A DNA stretch of 64,000 nt from CAIWHR01 sp963811685. Lineage in GTDB: Bacteria; Pseudomonadota; Gammaproteobacteria; Burkholderiales; Casimicrobiaceae. Location: contig CAWESK010000021.1 in assembly GCA_963811685.1 (NCBI GenBank), positions 1 to 64,000 of the forward strand, read 5' to 3'. Below the pieces are notes generated by a model that saw only the letters and a program-made list of their open reading frames with translations, had not been told where the DNA came from and searched no databases. This document shows positions 35,926-45,564 of the stretch, one piece after another. Each line of letters starts with the position of its first letter. Within the stretch, counting starts at the first letter, position 1. The translations under genes and the position numbers were made by a program.

Positions 35926-37171
35926 GCGGGTGAACGCGGGCCGCCGACCATCCGCGAATCGAGAAGCTCGATCCAGTGCCTCACCTTGACCGTCGCGCCG
36001 TCGGCGAGATGCATCATGCAGCCGATGTTCGCGGACGCGATGACATCGGGCTTGCCCGACTCGAGCGCGGCGAGCTTGTTCTTTCGAAGCACCTTCGAAA
36101 TTTCCGGCTGCAGGATCGAATAGGTGCCCGCGGAGCCGCAGCAAAGGTGGGCGTCGGGCACCGGCGTGAGCTCGAGTCCGAGCGCATGGAGGATCTCCTC
36201 GACGCGGCCCTTCAGCTTCATCCCGTGCTGCAGCGTGCACGGCGAATGAAAGGCGACCTTGCGCGAACCGAGATCCATCGCGACCTTGGGCGCAATCCGC
36301 GTCCATTCCGCCGCCACCACCTCGACGGTGTCGCGCGCGAGCTCCGAGATCTCTCCTTGCCTTGGCCGCATAGCCGGCATCGAGCCGCAGCAGGTGGCGC
36401 ATAGTCCTTCACCATCACGCCGCACCCGCTCGCGGTGATGACGATCGCCTCCGCGCCACCCTCGATATGCGGCCACCAGGCGTCGATGTTGCGCTTCACG
36501 ATCTCGATCGCGCGTTGCTGCTCGTCCAGGTGATACGGAAGCGCGCCGCAACAGCCGCCGCCGCCGACGCGAACGAGCGAGATGCCGACGCGGTCGACGA
36601 CGCGGGCCATCGCGGTGTCGACGATCGGCGCCAGCGCGCCTTGCACGCAGCTCGCCGGCACGATCATCCGGCGCGGATGACGCGCCTCGGGCCAGCGACC
36701 GGCGTCGAGGCGGTCGGGAATCCCGGAGCGCAAATCCTTCGGCAGGAACGGTCTCAGCATCCGGCCCGCCATCAGCGCCGCGCCGAACAGAGGGCCGGAC
36801 AACAGGCCGTTGAGGATCGCGAACCGGCCGGCGCGCGCGCCCGCCGATCGCCCGACCTGCTTGTCGACGACGTGGCGGCCGATGTCCAGCAGCCGTCCGT
36901 ACTTGACCCCCGACGGGCACGTCGTCTCGCAGGAACGACACGTGAGGCAGCGATCGAGGTGCAGCTGGGTCTTCTCCGTCGCCTTGCCGCCTTCCAGCAC
37001 CTGCTTGATGAGGTAGATGCGACCGCGCGGGCCGTCGAGCTCGTCGCCGAGCAGCTGATAGGTCGGGCAGGTCGCGAGGCAGAAGCCGCAATGGACGCAC
37101 GAACGCAGGATGTCCTCGGCTTCGAGGCCGTCGGGCGTGTCGCGAATGAAATCGGCGAGCGCGGTTTGCAC
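35922..37171 (-). CDS. glcF: Glycolate oxidase iron-sulfur subunit (two frameshifts)
   Basis: Electron-transfer subunit of glycolate oxidase, about 415 residues. Two 4Fe-4S ferredoxin motifs are visible: CVHCGFCLATCPTY near residue 25 and CLTCRSCETTCPSG near 75. Two CCG domains follow (GGGGCCGALPYHLDEQQRA, and later HLCCGSAGTYSILQPEISK). Slips near 36405 and 36360 interrupt the link between VMVKDYA and ISELARDTVEVVAAEW. The ATG is seven bases after the glcE stop. Confidence 0.92.
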
Positions 37172-37178
37172 GTGGCTT

Positions 37179-38267
37179 TTAGAAATCCGGATACAGGCGA
37201 CCGGGGTTCAGCACACCCGCGGGATCGAACGCGGCCTTGAGCCGCCGGTGCAGCCCTTGCATTGCGTCCCCGAGCGGCTGGAAAACGCCCAGGGTCTTGT
37301 CGGCAGCGCGATAGAGCGTCGCGTGCCCGCCGTGCCCGCGCGCCCATTCGCGAACGCGCGCGGCGTCGGTGCGCTCGTTCGCATGGAGCCAACGCAGCGC
37401 GCCGCCCCACTCGATCAGCTGGTCGCCGTGAAGATCCGTGTACGGCGCCGTCGACTTGACCGAAAGACGCCACAACGTCGCTCCCGGCGCAGACGCCGCG
37501 ACAAAAAAAGGCTGCGTCTGCTCGCGCACGCTGCGCCAGAACGCGCCGCCGCGGTCGTTGCCGGGAAGCGCCATGCCGCCCATCTTCGTCACGGCCGCTT
37601 CGACCGCGGGCGCGGCGCCGGAAAGGCGCACCGCGAGCCGACCGGCGTGATAGGCGGTGGCGGTGACGGGCAGCGGCTTGCCGCCCCATTCGTTGGTCAT
37701 CCGGATCGCCTCGTCGGCCGAGCACTGGAACACGCGGGTCGTTTCGGCCTTGGGCATCGGCATGCAACGCAACGAGACTTCGACGATGACGCCAAGCGTG
37801 CCGAGCGCGCCGGTCATCAGGCGCGCGACGTCGAAGCCGGCGACATTCTTCATCACGCGGCCGCCGAAGCGCAGGTCGTCCCCCTTGCCGTCGACGATGC
37901 GCACGCCGAGGACGAGATCGCGCACGGCGCCGGCATACGGTCGGCGCGGACCCGAAAGTCCGGCGGCCACGAAGCCGCCGATGGTCGCCTCTTCGCCGAA
38001 GCGCGGCGGCTCGCAGGCGATCATCTGGCCTTCGGCGCGCATCGTGCGCTCGACGTGCGCGAGCTTCGTGCCGGCGCGCACCGTGATGACGAGCTCGGTC
38101 GGATCGTAGTCGACGATGCCCTCGCACGCCGTCGTGTCGAGGACGTCGCCGACGAGCGCCTGGCCGAAGAAGTCCTTGGTGCCCCCGCCGCGGATGCGCA
38201 GCGGTGAACCGGACGCGACCGCCGCGCGTATCCGCGCCTGCCAGCTCGCGACGACGGCCTCCATCAT
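37179..38267 (-). CDS. glcE: Glycolate oxidase FAD-binding subunit
   Basis: Second FAD-linked subunit of glycolate oxidase, 362 residues, intact. The FAD_binding_4 domain shows PLRIRGGGTKDFFG, LVITVRAGTKLAHVERTMRA, GATIGGF-type EATIGGFVAAGLSGPRRPY and GGRVMKNVAGFDVARLMTG. The C-terminus AFDPAGVLNPGRLYPDF is standard for GlcE. The first of two ATGs (38267) overlaps the GST stop, so the two genes are coupled. Confidence 0.93.
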   Translation of the reverse strand: MMEAVVASWQARIRAAVASGSPLRIRGGGTKDFFGQALVGDVLDTTACEGIVDYDPTELVITVRAGTKLAHVERTMRAEGQMIACEPPRFGEEATIGGFVAAGLSGPRRPYAGAVRDLVLGVRIVDGKGDDLRFGGRVMKNVAGFDVARLMTGALGTLGVIVEVSLRCMPMPKAETTRVFQCSADEAIRMTNEWGGKPLPVTATAYHAGRLAVRLSGAAPAVEAAVTKMGGMALPGNDRGGAFWRSVREQTQPFFVAASAPGATLWRLSVKSTAPYTDLHGDQLIEWGGALRWLHANERTDAARVREWARGHGGHATLYRAADKTLGVFQPLGDAMQGLHRRLKAAFDPAGVLNPGRLYPDF

Positions 38268-38959
38268 CGACGCGGCGACCCGCCGGCGGGTGCTGCGGCG
38301 ATTTTGTCGCGATAGATGACGCGCGGTTCGTCGGCGTCGACGATCGCGGTCTCCGCGCGTGCCGCCGCTTCCCATTCGCGGAGCAACGGGTGCGCGGCGA
38401 GCGCTTCGAGATAGGCGCCCGCGGCACCGTCGGGCGCGACGCCGTAAGTACGGAAGCGGAATGAAACCGGCGCATAGAAGACGTCGGCGAGGCTGAAGGC
38501 GCCCATCAGATACGGCCCGCCGCTGCCGAAGCGCGCTCGCGCCTCCGTCCAGATCTCGACAACGCGCGCGATGTCCGCGGCGAGCTCCGGCGACCACGGC
38601 CGCACGTCGACCCGCTCCTTGATGCACATCGTCATGTCGTTGCGAAGATGCGCAAATCCGGAGTGCATCTCGCACGCGATCGAGCGCGCATAGGCGCGCG
38701 CCGTGACGTCGGCGGGCCACATGCCGGCGTGCCGCTCGGCGAGATACTCGGCGATTGCGAGCGAGTCCCAGACGACGACGGCGCCATCGTGCAGCGCCGG
38801 GACGCGGGCGGTCGGCGAGAAGCGGCGATTGTCCGGATTGTGGACGCCCGACAGCGGAACCATCACCTCGCGGAACGGAGCACCGGACAGCTTCGTCGCG
38901 AGCCAGCCCCGCAACGACCACGTCGAGTAATTCCTGTTGCCGATGTAGAGCGTGTACAT
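38264..38959 (-). CDS. Glutathione S-transferase family protein
   Basis: Cytosolic GST-like protein of 231 residues, intact. The thioredoxin-like N-domain reads LYIGNRNYSTWSLRGWLATK, with the catalytic Ser/Tyr region, and VPALHDGAVVVWDSLAIAEY binds the glutathione gamma-glutamyl part. An all-helical C-domain follows (GPYLMGAFSLADVFYAPVSF). Its insertion between two FAD-oxidase genes of a glycolate cluster is unusual. The substrate could be a reactive aldehyde such as glyoxylate, but this is speculation. Confidence 0.9.
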   Translation of the reverse strand: MYTLYIGNRNYSTWSLRGWLATKLSGAPFREVMVPLSGVHNPDNRRFSPTARVPALHDGAVVVWDSLAIAEYLAERHAGMWPADVTARAYARSIACEMHSGFAHLRNDMTMCIKERVDVRPWSPELAADIARVVEIWTEARARFGSGGPYLMGAFSLADVFYAPVSFRFRTYGVAPDGAAGAYLEALAAHPLLREWEAAARAETAIVDADEPRVIYRDKIAAAPAGGSPRR

Positions 38960-38966
38960 GACTGTC

Positions 38967-40382
38967 CTAGGGGGGCACCGTCTTGCCGGGATTCATGATG
39001 CCGTGCGGATCCAGCGCACGCTTGATCGTGCGCATGAGGTCGACCGCCTCGCCGTGCTCGGCCACGAGGGCGCGGAGCTTGTGCACGCCGATGCCATGCT
39101 CGCCGGTGCACGTGCCGCCCATCGCGATGGCGCGCATCGACACGCGCTCGGCGAGGCCCTCCGCCTTCGCGCGCTGACCCGGGTCCTGCGGGTCGAACAG
39201 CACGACGAGATGGAAATTGCCGTCGCCGACGTGGCCGACAATCGGTGCGACGAGGCCGGTTCGCTCGATGTCGGCCTTCGTCTCGAGGATGCAGTCGGCG
39301 AGGCGCGAGATCGGCACGCACGCGTCGGTCGCGAATCCCTGGGTGCCGGGAACGAGCGCCATCGCCGCGTAATAGGCGGCATGACGCGCCTTCCACAGCC
39401 TGGAGCGATCCTCGGCTTTCGTCGCCCACTCGAATGCGCTGCCGCCGTGCTCCTCGGCGATGGCCTGCATCTGCTCCGCCTGCTCGGCGACCCCCGTCTC
39501 GCTGCCATGGAACTCGAAGAAGAGCGTCGGCTTTTCGGCAAAGCCTTCGAGCTTCGAGTAGCGGATGCAGGCGCGCATCTGGACATCGTCCAGAAGCTCG
39601 ATCCGCGCCATCGGAATGCCGGACTGCATCGCGACGATCACGGTGCGGGTGGCGCTTTCGAGATCGGGGAACTGGCACACCGCCGCCGCCATCGCTTCGG
39701 GGACGCCGTAAAGACGCAGCTGGATTTCGGTGATGATGCCGAGCGTGCCCTCCGAGCCGACGAACAGTCGCGTGAGGTCGTAACCCGCGCTCGATTTGCG
39801 CGCCCGCCCGCCCGTGCGGATGATGCGCCCGTCGCTGGTGACGACGGTGAGCCCGAGCACGTTTTCGCGCATCGTGCCGTAGCGGACGGCATTGGTTCCC
39901 GACGCGCGCGTGGCGGTCATTCCGCCGATCGTTGCATTCGCGCCCGGGTCGATCGGGAAGAAGAGCCCGGTGCCCTTGAGCTCCGCGTTGACCTGCTCGC
40001 GCGTGACGCCGGCCTGCACGCGGCAGTCGAGGTCCTCGGTGTTGATCTCCAGCATGCGGTCCATCTGCGACAGGTCGACGCACACGCCGCCGGCGAGCGC
40101 GGCGACGTGACCCTCGAGCGACGTCCCCACACCAAACGCGATCACGGGGACGCGCGCGGCATAGCAAAGGCGGACGATCGCGGCGACTTCGTCGTTGGTC
40201 TTCGCGAATACGACGACGTCGGGAAGCGCGGCATCCGCCAGTCCTTCGCCGTGGCCATGTCCTTCGCGGATGGCGCGCGTGGTCACCGCGCGCTCGCCAT
40301 AGTCGGCGCAGAGCCGGTTGACGAGATCCGCGAGCTCGCGGGCGTCCGGGCGCGCGAGGCGAGTCTCTGCAATAGATGTCAT
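38967..40382 (-). CDS. FAD-linked oxidase, D-lactate dehydrogenase/GlcD-like paralogue
   Basis: Flavoprotein of 471 residues, intact, related to bacterial and mitochondrial D-lactate dehydrogenases (cytochrome). The FAD domain contains PVIAFGVGTSLEGHVAALAG, FFPIDPGANATIGGMTATRA and GYDLTRLFVGSEGTLGIITE. The C-terminal catalytic domain has GHVGDGNFHLVVLFDP and GTCTGEHGIGVHKL, with the metal-coordinating histidines, and ends RALDPHGIMNPGKTVPP. Sequence details fit D-lactate dehydrogenase better than glycolate oxidase. Seven bases separate it from glcD and from the GST gene. Confidence 0.9.
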   Translation of the reverse strand: MTSIAETRLARPDARELADLVNRLCADYGERAVTTRAIREGHGHGEGLADAALPDVVVFAKTNDEVAAIVRLCYAARVPVIAFGVGTSLEGHVAALAGGVCVDLSQMDRMLEINTEDLDCRVQAGVTREQVNAELKGTGLFFPIDPGANATIGGMTATRASGTNAVRYGTMRENVLGLTVVTSDGRIIRTGGRARKSSAGYDLTRLFVGSEGTLGIITEIQLRLYGVPEAMAAAVCQFPDLESATRTVIVAMQSGIPMARIELLDDVQMRACIRYSKLEGFAEKPTLFFEFHGSETGVAEQAEQMQAIAEEHGGSAFEWATKAEDRSRLWKARHAAYYAAMALVPGTQGFATDACVPISRLADCILETKADIERTGLVAPIVGHVGDGNFHLVVLFDPQDPGQRAKAEGLAERVSMRAIAMGGTCTGEHGIGVHKLRALVAEHGEAVDLMRTIKRALDPHGIMNPGKTVPP

Positions 40383-40389
40383 GGGAGCC

Positions 40390-41844
40390 TCAGAAGCGCG
40401 GGATGTCCGGATGCGGGAGGTTGCCGTGATGGACGTGCATCTTGCCGAATTCGGCGCAGCGATGCAGCGTGGGCACGCCCTTGCCGGGATTGAGCAGTCC
40501 ATTCGGGTCGAATGCCGCCTTGATCGCGAGAAAGCGCTCGAGCTCGCCCGGGCTGAACTGCACGCACATCTGCGGCAGCTTCTCGACGCCGACGCCATGC
40601 TCACCGGTGATCGTGCCGCCGACTTCGATGCATAGCTCGAGCACCGCGGCCCCGAACGCCTCGGTGCGCGCGACCTCCCCCTCGGCGTTCGCGTCGTACA
40701 GGATGAGCGGATGCAGGTTGCCGTCGCCGGCGTGAAACACGTTCGCGCAGCGGAGCCCGAACTGCGCGGACAGTTCCTCGATTCGCGCCAGTACCTGCGG
40801 CAGCGCCTTGCGCGGTATCGTGCCGTCGATGCAGTAGTAGTCGGGCGTGATGCGGCCGATCGCCGGGAACGCGGCCTTGCGGCCCGACCAGAACAGGAGC
40901 CGCTGCGCCTCGTCCTTCGACACGCGAACTTCGGTCGCGCCGGCCGCGAAGAGCACGCGCCGGATCTCCGCCATCTCGGCGGCGACTTCTTCTGTTGCGC
41001 CGTCGGCTTCGACCAGCAGCACCGCCTTCGCGTCGAGCGGATAATTCGCGTGGACGTATTCCTCGACGGCGCGCGTGGCCGCCTGGTCCATCAATTCGAG
41101 GCCCGCGGGCACGATCCCGGCGGCGATGACCGCCGACACCGCGGCGCCGGCGCCGACGACATCGTCGAAGGCGGCGAGCGCGACCTGCGCCGCCTGCGGC
41201 TTGGCCACCAGCTTGACCGTGATCTCGGTGATCACCGCGAGCAATCCTTCGGAGCCGTTGATCAGCGCGAGCATGTCGTACCCCGGGCTGTCGAGCGCAT
41301 CGCCGCCGAACTCGACGATCTCGCCGGTGATGAGCACGGCGCGCACGCGATGGATGTTGTGCACGGTGAGCCCGTACTTGAGGCAATGCACGCCGCCCGC
41401 GTTCTCGGCAACGTTGCCGCCGATCGTGCAGGTAATCTGCGACGAGGGGTCCGGCGCGTAGAAAAGTCCGTACGGCGCGGCCGCCTCCGAGATCGCCAGG
41501 TTGCGCACGCCCGGCTGCACGATCGCGGTCCGCGCGAGGGGATCGATCGCGACGATCTTCGTGAACTTCGCCAGCGACAGCACGACGCCGTTCGTGTCCG
41601 GCATCGCGCCGCCGGAAAGGCTCGTGCCGGCACCGCGCGCGACGACCGGCACGCGCGACTCGTGGCATTGCTTCAGCACCGCGACCACCTGCGACTCGTG
41701 ATCCGGGATCGCCACGGCGGCCGGGAGCGCGCGATAGATCGTGAGGCCGTCGCACTCGTAGGGCCGAGTGTCCTCGGGCGCGGTCAGCAGCGCAGACGGC
41801 GGAAGGAGAGCCGCGAGCTGCGCGTGGACATTGCTGTCGAGCAT
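40390..41844 (-). CDS. glcD: Glycolate oxidase subunit GlcD
   Basis: Catalytic FAD subunit of glycolate oxidase, 484 residues, intact; oxidises glycolate (and often D-lactate) to the 2-oxo acid. Motifs: PVVARGAGTSLSGGAMPDTN, FYAPDPSSQITCTIGGNVAE, GGVHCLKYGLTVHN, GYDMLALINGSEGLLAVITE, HAGDGNLHPLILYD and GTITGEHGVGVEKL. I chose MLDSNVHAQLAALLPP as the start from family similarity. First gene of a nine-gene minus-strand operon running to ispF. It diverges from a TRAP binding-protein gene across about 200 bases. Confidence 0.93.
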   Translation of the reverse strand: MLDSNVHAQLAALLPPSALLTAPEDTRPYECDGLTIYRALPAAVAIPDHESQVVAVLKQCHESRVPVVARGAGTSLSGGAMPDTNGVVLSLAKFTKIVAIDPLARTAIVQPGVRNLAISEAAAPYGLFYAPDPSSQITCTIGGNVAENAGGVHCLKYGLTVHNIHRVRAVLITGEIVEFGGDALDSPGYDMLALINGSEGLLAVITEITVKLVAKPQAAQVALAAFDDVVGAGAAVSAVIAAGIVPAGLELMDQAATRAVEEYVHANYPLDAKAVLLVEADGATEEVAAEMAEIRRVLFAAGATEVRVSKDEAQRLLFWSGRKAAFPAIGRITPDYYCIDGTIPRKALPQVLARIEELSAQFGLRCANVFHAGDGNLHPLILYDANAEGEVARTEAFGAAVLELCIEVGGTITGEHGVGVEKLPQMCVQFSPGELERFLAIKAAFDPNGLLNPGKGVPTLHRCAEFGKMHVHHGNLPHPDIPRF

Positions 41845-42044
41845 GGAAGCGGACCTGTCGGGACCGATGGATCGGGCGGCATCCCCCACCCGGGGTCTGT
41901 CCAAGCCGATTATTTCACAAAGCCGCGAGGAATACCCTCGACGAGACCGCAAGTTATCTGCGCCGGTGCCCCCCGCTTGCTAGAATCCGCGCAAACGGGC
42001 GATACCGACCACCGATCCGCGCCCGCGCTCCCGGAGGAACCCCC

Positions 42045-43028
42045 ATGCGTTTGCCGCGCCTTGTCGTTCCCGCAGTCCTTCTCGCCGCCTTCGCGGGGAT
42101 GCCCGCCGCACCCGCCGCTGCGCAGGAAACGCTCAAGATGAACATCTCCGTGGCGCAGAACTCGCACTACGGCGTCGCGGTCGAGACATTCGCGCGCGAG
42201 GTCGAGAAGCGCACCAACGGCCGCTACAAGGTGCAGAACTTCTATGCGGGCGCGTTGGGTGCGGAGCGCGAATCCATCGAGGGCGTCCAGCTCGGGACCC
42301 TCGATCTCACGCTCACGTCGACGGGGCCGATCCCGAATTTCGTGCCGGAAGTCGCGATTCTCGACATTCCCTTCCTGTTTCGCGATTACGCGCACGCGCG
42401 GGCCGTGCTCGATGGCCCCATCGGACAGGAACTGCTGCAGAAATTTCCGCCCAAGGGAATCGTCGCGCTGGCATGGGCGGAAAACGGCTTTCGCCACATG
42501 ACGAACAGCAAGCGCCCGGTCAACGGACCCGACGACCTCAGGGGCCTCAAGATGCGAACGATGGAGAATCCGATTCACATCCAGGCGTACAAGCAGTTCG
42601 GCATCCTGCCGACGCCGATGGCGTTCACCGAGGTCTACACGGCGTTGCAGCAGGGCACGGTCGACGGCCAGGAGAATCCGCTTTCGGTCATCACCGCGGC
42701 GAAGCTCGATCAGGTGCAGAAGAACCTGACGCTCACCGGGCACGTCTATTCGCCGGCGCTCATCCTCATGAACAAGGCCAAGTGGGACAAGCTGTCCGCG
42801 GCCGACAAACAGGCCTTCCTGGACGCCGCAAAGGAAGCGGTCAAGGCCAATCGCGCGCGCATCGACGAGGACGAGGCAAAAGCGGTCGCCGATCTTCGCG
42901 CCAAGGGCATGCTGATCGTGGAGAGCGTCGACAAGGCGAAATTCCAGGCGGTGCTGACGCCGGTGTACGCCGACTTCGGCAAGCGTTTCGGCCAGGAGAA
43001 CATTGACCGGATCAAGAACTACAAGTAA
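42045..43028 (+). CDS. TRAP transporter solute-binding protein, DctP family
   Basis: Periplasmic binding protein of 327 residues, intact. A signal peptide ends at APAAAQE. The mature part starts TLKMNISVAQNSHYGVAVET. The DctP signatures are GALGAERESIEGVQLGTLD, GLKMRTMENPIHIQAYKQFG and TEVYTALQQGTVDGQENPL, the last two including the conserved carboxylate-binding arginine region. GGAGGAA precedes the ATG. The divergent glycolate/lactate oxidase operon suggests a 2-hydroxy acid ligand. The matching permease genes face it on the other strand. Confidence 0.93.
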   Translation: MRLPRLVVPAVLLAAFAGMPAAPAAAQETLKMNISVAQNSHYGVAVETFAREVEKRTNGRYKVQNFYAGALGAERESIEGVQLGTLDLTLTSTGPIPNFVPEVAILDIPFLFRDYAHARAVLDGPIGQELLQKFPPKGIVALAWAENGFRHMTNSKRPVNGPDDLRGLKMRTMENPIHIQAYKQFGILPTPMAFTEVYTALQQGTVDGQENPLSVITAAKLDQVQKNLTLTGHVYSPALILMNKAKWDKLSAADKQAFLDAAKEAVKANRARIDEDEAKAVADLRAKGMLIVESVDKAKFQAVLTPVYADFGKRFGQENIDRIKNYK

Positions 43029-43058
43029 TTGCGGCAGCGCTGCGCAGCGCCGGCCGGC

Positions 43059-44342
43059 TCAGCGGTAGCCGAATGCGGCGGGCAGCAGCGTGCTGATCTG
43101 CGGGAGCAGGGATAGCAGCGCCAGCACGCCGATCTGCGCCCACAGGAACGGCCACAGCTCGGCGACCATCTTCGTCAGCGGCACGCGGGCGACCACCGAG
43201 GTCACGAACAGCAGCCCGCCGACGGGAGGTGTGAGCATCCCCATCGTCAGGTTCACGATGACGACAATGGCGAATTGGAGGTCATTGATTCCCAGCGCAT
43301 GCGCGATCGGCGCGAGGATCGGCACCAGCACGACCACCCCGGGCAGAGGCTCGATGAAGATGCCGAAGACGAGCAGCAGCACGTTGACGGCGAAGAGAAA
43401 GGCGAGCGGCGAGAGATTCGCGGCGACGATCAGCTCGGTCATTTGCTGCGGAATCCGCGAGACGGTGAGCACCCACGCGAACGCCGCCGACATCGCGACG
43501 ATGATCAGCACCGACGCGGTCATCAGCGCCGATCGCGCCAGGATCGACGGCAGCATCGGCCATTCGAGCGAGCGGTAAATCCAGCGGCCCGCCGCGAGTG
43601 CGTAGAACACCGCCACGACGCTCGCCTCGGTCGGGGTGAACGCTCCCGAGCCGATGCCCCCCAGGATCAGCACGGGCAGCACGAGAGCAGGCAGCGCCCG
43701 CCAGGTATTTCGCCAATAGTCGGCGATGCCGAGCCTCTCGGCGACGCCGCGATAATTGCGCCGCGTCGAGATGACATGGTTGATGGCGGCCATCGCGACG
43801 GCGATGATGATTCCGGGCACGACCCCCGCGATCATCAGGCCCACCAGGTTGATGTCCGGATACGCGAGCGCATAGATGATCATCGTGATCGACGGCGGAA
43901 TGATCGGCCCGAGAATCGAGACCGCAGCCGTCAGCGCCGCGGCGTATTCCGGTTGGTAGCCGTCGTTGCGCATCATCCGGATCATGATGGCGCCGGGGCC
44001 GGCCGCGTCGGCGAGCGCCGAGCCGCTGATCCCCGAGAAAAAAGTGATCGTGAGAATGTTGGTGTGCCCGAGGCCGCCGCGAAAGCGCCCGACGAACTGC
44101 GACGCGAAGCGCAACAGGACCTCCGACAGCGCGCCGCTCGTCATCAGCTCGGCGGTCAGGATGAAGAACGGCACCGCCATCAGCGCGAACACGTCGATGC
44201 CGCTGAAGAGATATTTCGGCAGCGCAATCGCCGGGAGGCCGCCGACGAGAATCGCCGCGAGCGTCGCGCCGCCGAGCGCGAAGGCGACGGGCACGCCGAC
44301 GGCGAGCAGCACGATGCAGCCGGCGAACAGCGTCGCGATCAT
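43059..44342 (-). CDS. TRAP transporter large permease, DctM family
   Basis: Sodium-driven permease subunit of 427 residues, intact, with about twelve membrane segments (first: TLFAGCIVLLAVGVPVAFAL). Conserved blocks include DVFALMAVPFFILTAELMTS, FFSGISGSALADAAGPGAIM, LGPIIPPSITMIIYALAYPD and LTPPVGGLLFVTSVVA. The ATG overlaps the DctQ stop as ATGA. It converges on the binding-protein gene with a 30-base gap. Confidence 0.93.
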   Translation of the reverse strand: MIATLFAGCIVLLAVGVPVAFALGGATLAAILVGGLPAIALPKYLFSGIDVFALMAVPFFILTAELMTSGALSEVLLRFASQFVGRFRGGLGHTNILTITFFSGISGSALADAAGPGAIMIRMMRNDGYQPEYAAALTAAVSILGPIIPPSITMIIYALAYPDINLVGLMIAGVVPGIIIAVAMAAINHVISTRRNYRGVAERLGIADYWRNTWRALPALVLPVLILGGIGSGAFTPTEASVVAVFYALAAGRWIYRSLEWPMLPSILARSALMTASVLIIVAMSAAFAWVLTVSRIPQQMTELIVAANLSPLAFLFAVNVLLLVFGIFIEPLPGVVVLVPILAPIAHALGINDLQFAIVVIVNLTMGMLTPPVGGLLFVTSVVARVPLTKMVAELWPFLWAQIGVLALLSLLPQISTLLPAAFGYR

Positions 44343-44854
44343 AGCTTCACGGCATCCGCATCGAATTCGTCGTCGGACAGAAAGCGCTTCTGCCGAACAT
44401 ACGGCGCCGCCATCAGCAGCAAATGCACGATCATCAGGGCGAAGCCGACCGGCATCGCAAGATAGACCGCCCCAATCGGGATTTGCATCACGGGGGTCGT
44501 TTGTCCCCACGTGAGGGCGGCGTAGCGAAATCCGAGCCACACCATCGCCGCGAAGAACACCAGCAACAGCACGAAGATGACCGCGCGAATCGCGGGGGCG
44601 GAATTCGGAAAGCGCTCCTGCAGCGCGTCGATGCCGATGTGCGCGCCGTAGCGGAGCACGATGCCCGAGCCCAGAAACGTGAGCCAGATCATCAGGTACC
44701 GGGACACTTCCTCGACCCACAGGATCGAATGATCGGTGAGGAAGCGCAGCGCCACGTTGGCGAACACCATGATGGCCATCGACGCCAGGATCGCGATGAC
44801 GGCCCAGCGATTGAGTCGGAGGAGCGCGCGATCGAAGGTCGTGAGCATGCCCAT
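44339..44854 (-). CDS. TRAP transporter small permease, DctQ family
   Basis: Four-helix membrane subunit of 171 residues, intact. Segments include WAVIAILASMAIMVFANVAL, the family phrase WVEEVSRYLMIWLTFLGSG, AVIFVLLLVFFAAMVWLGFR and MPVGFALMIVHLLLMAAPYV. The stop overlaps the DctM start. Two close ATGs (44854 and 44848) are possible starts. Preceded 77 bases upstream by the end of a TetR gene on the same strand. Confidence 0.92.
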   Translation of the reverse strand: MGMLTTFDRALLRLNRWAVIAILASMAIMVFANVALRFLTDHSILWVEEVSRYLMIWLTFLGSGIVLRYGAHIGIDALQERFPNSAPAIRAVIFVLLLVFFAAMVWLGFRYAALTWGQTTPVMQIPIGAVYLAMPVGFALMIVHLLLMAAPYVRQKRFLSDDEFDADAVKL

Positions 44855-44931
44855 GCGCGTGGAGACGGAGCGGCGCGCGATTTTGGCATGGAACCGCCGG
44901 GGCGGCCCGCAATGGAGGACGCCGGGCCGCT

Positions 44932-45558
44932 TTAGGGCACGCTGGTCACAGTCGCCGTGGCAGGTCCATCGTCGAGTCCGAACGCCGCGCCAAGCATCTT
45001 CTCCGTCGCGTCCAGGACCCGCTCGCGGGCACGCGGCGCGGGAATCGTGCGCGCAAAGGCAACGGCGCCCGCGCAGCTAGCGAACACCGCGATCGCCACT
45101 TCGCGCGGCGACAGTCCGGCAGCAGGCGGAAACCGGTGCGCGACGCGATGGAGCAACGCGCCCGTCCGCTCGCTGAACGCCGCCTGGAATTCCGGCCCGC
45201 CCCGCGTCACCTCGGGCAGCAACAGCGTCAGCGGACACGCGCCCGCGAGTTCCGGTTCGTCGACCTGGTGCAGATACTGATGGATCAGCGCGCGCACCCA
45301 GGCGCGGTCGTCGCCGATGCCTTCGAGCGGCGCCAGCAGTCGGTCCATGCTGGCCTCGAGCCCGTAGAGCAGCGTCTCACGCTCGAGCTCGTCCTTCGAG
45401 TCGAAATGCGCGTAGAAGCCGCCGACGGTCAGCCCGGCGCCCTTCATGACCGCGTCGATCGACGCCGCCTGGCTGCCACGCTCCTTCAGCAGACGGTCGG
45501 ACGCGGCGAGGATCCGGGCCCGGGTCTGCGTCTTGCGATCTTTTGGATACCGTGCCAT
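44932..45558 (-). CDS. TetR-family transcriptional regulator
   Basis: Regulator of 208 residues, intact. The N-terminal helix-turn-helix spans about residues 8-55 (RARILAASDRLLKERGSQAA, then VMKGAGLTVGGFYAHFDSKD). The C-terminal ligand domain contains GACPLTLLLPEVTRGGPEF, of the type found in regulators of lipid and xenobiotic genes. I chose MARYPKDRKTQTRARIL because the upstream bases form an AT-rich operator-like palindrome. It diverges from a GNAT gene and precedes the TRAP permease genes. Confidence 0.9.
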   Translation of the reverse strand: MARYPKDRKTQTRARILAASDRLLKERGSQAASIDAVMKGAGLTVGGFYAHFDSKDELERETLLYGLEASMDRLLAPLEGIGDDRAWVRALIHQYLHQVDEPELAGACPLTLLLPEVTRGGPEFQAAFSERTGALLHRVAHRFPPAAGLSPREVAIAVFASCAGAVAFARTIPAPRARERVLDATEKMLGAAFGLDDGPATATVTSVP

Positions 45559-45564
45559 TATGGT

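Noticed and set aside
41981..41986. TAGAAT as a -10 for the TRAP binding-protein gene
   Set aside because: A reasonable -10 but no -35 at a workable distance; not strong enough to list as a promoter.
43037..43050. Palindrome GCGCTGCGCAGCGC between convergent TRAP genes
   Set aside because: Too short a stem with no loop and no T-run on either strand to call a terminator.
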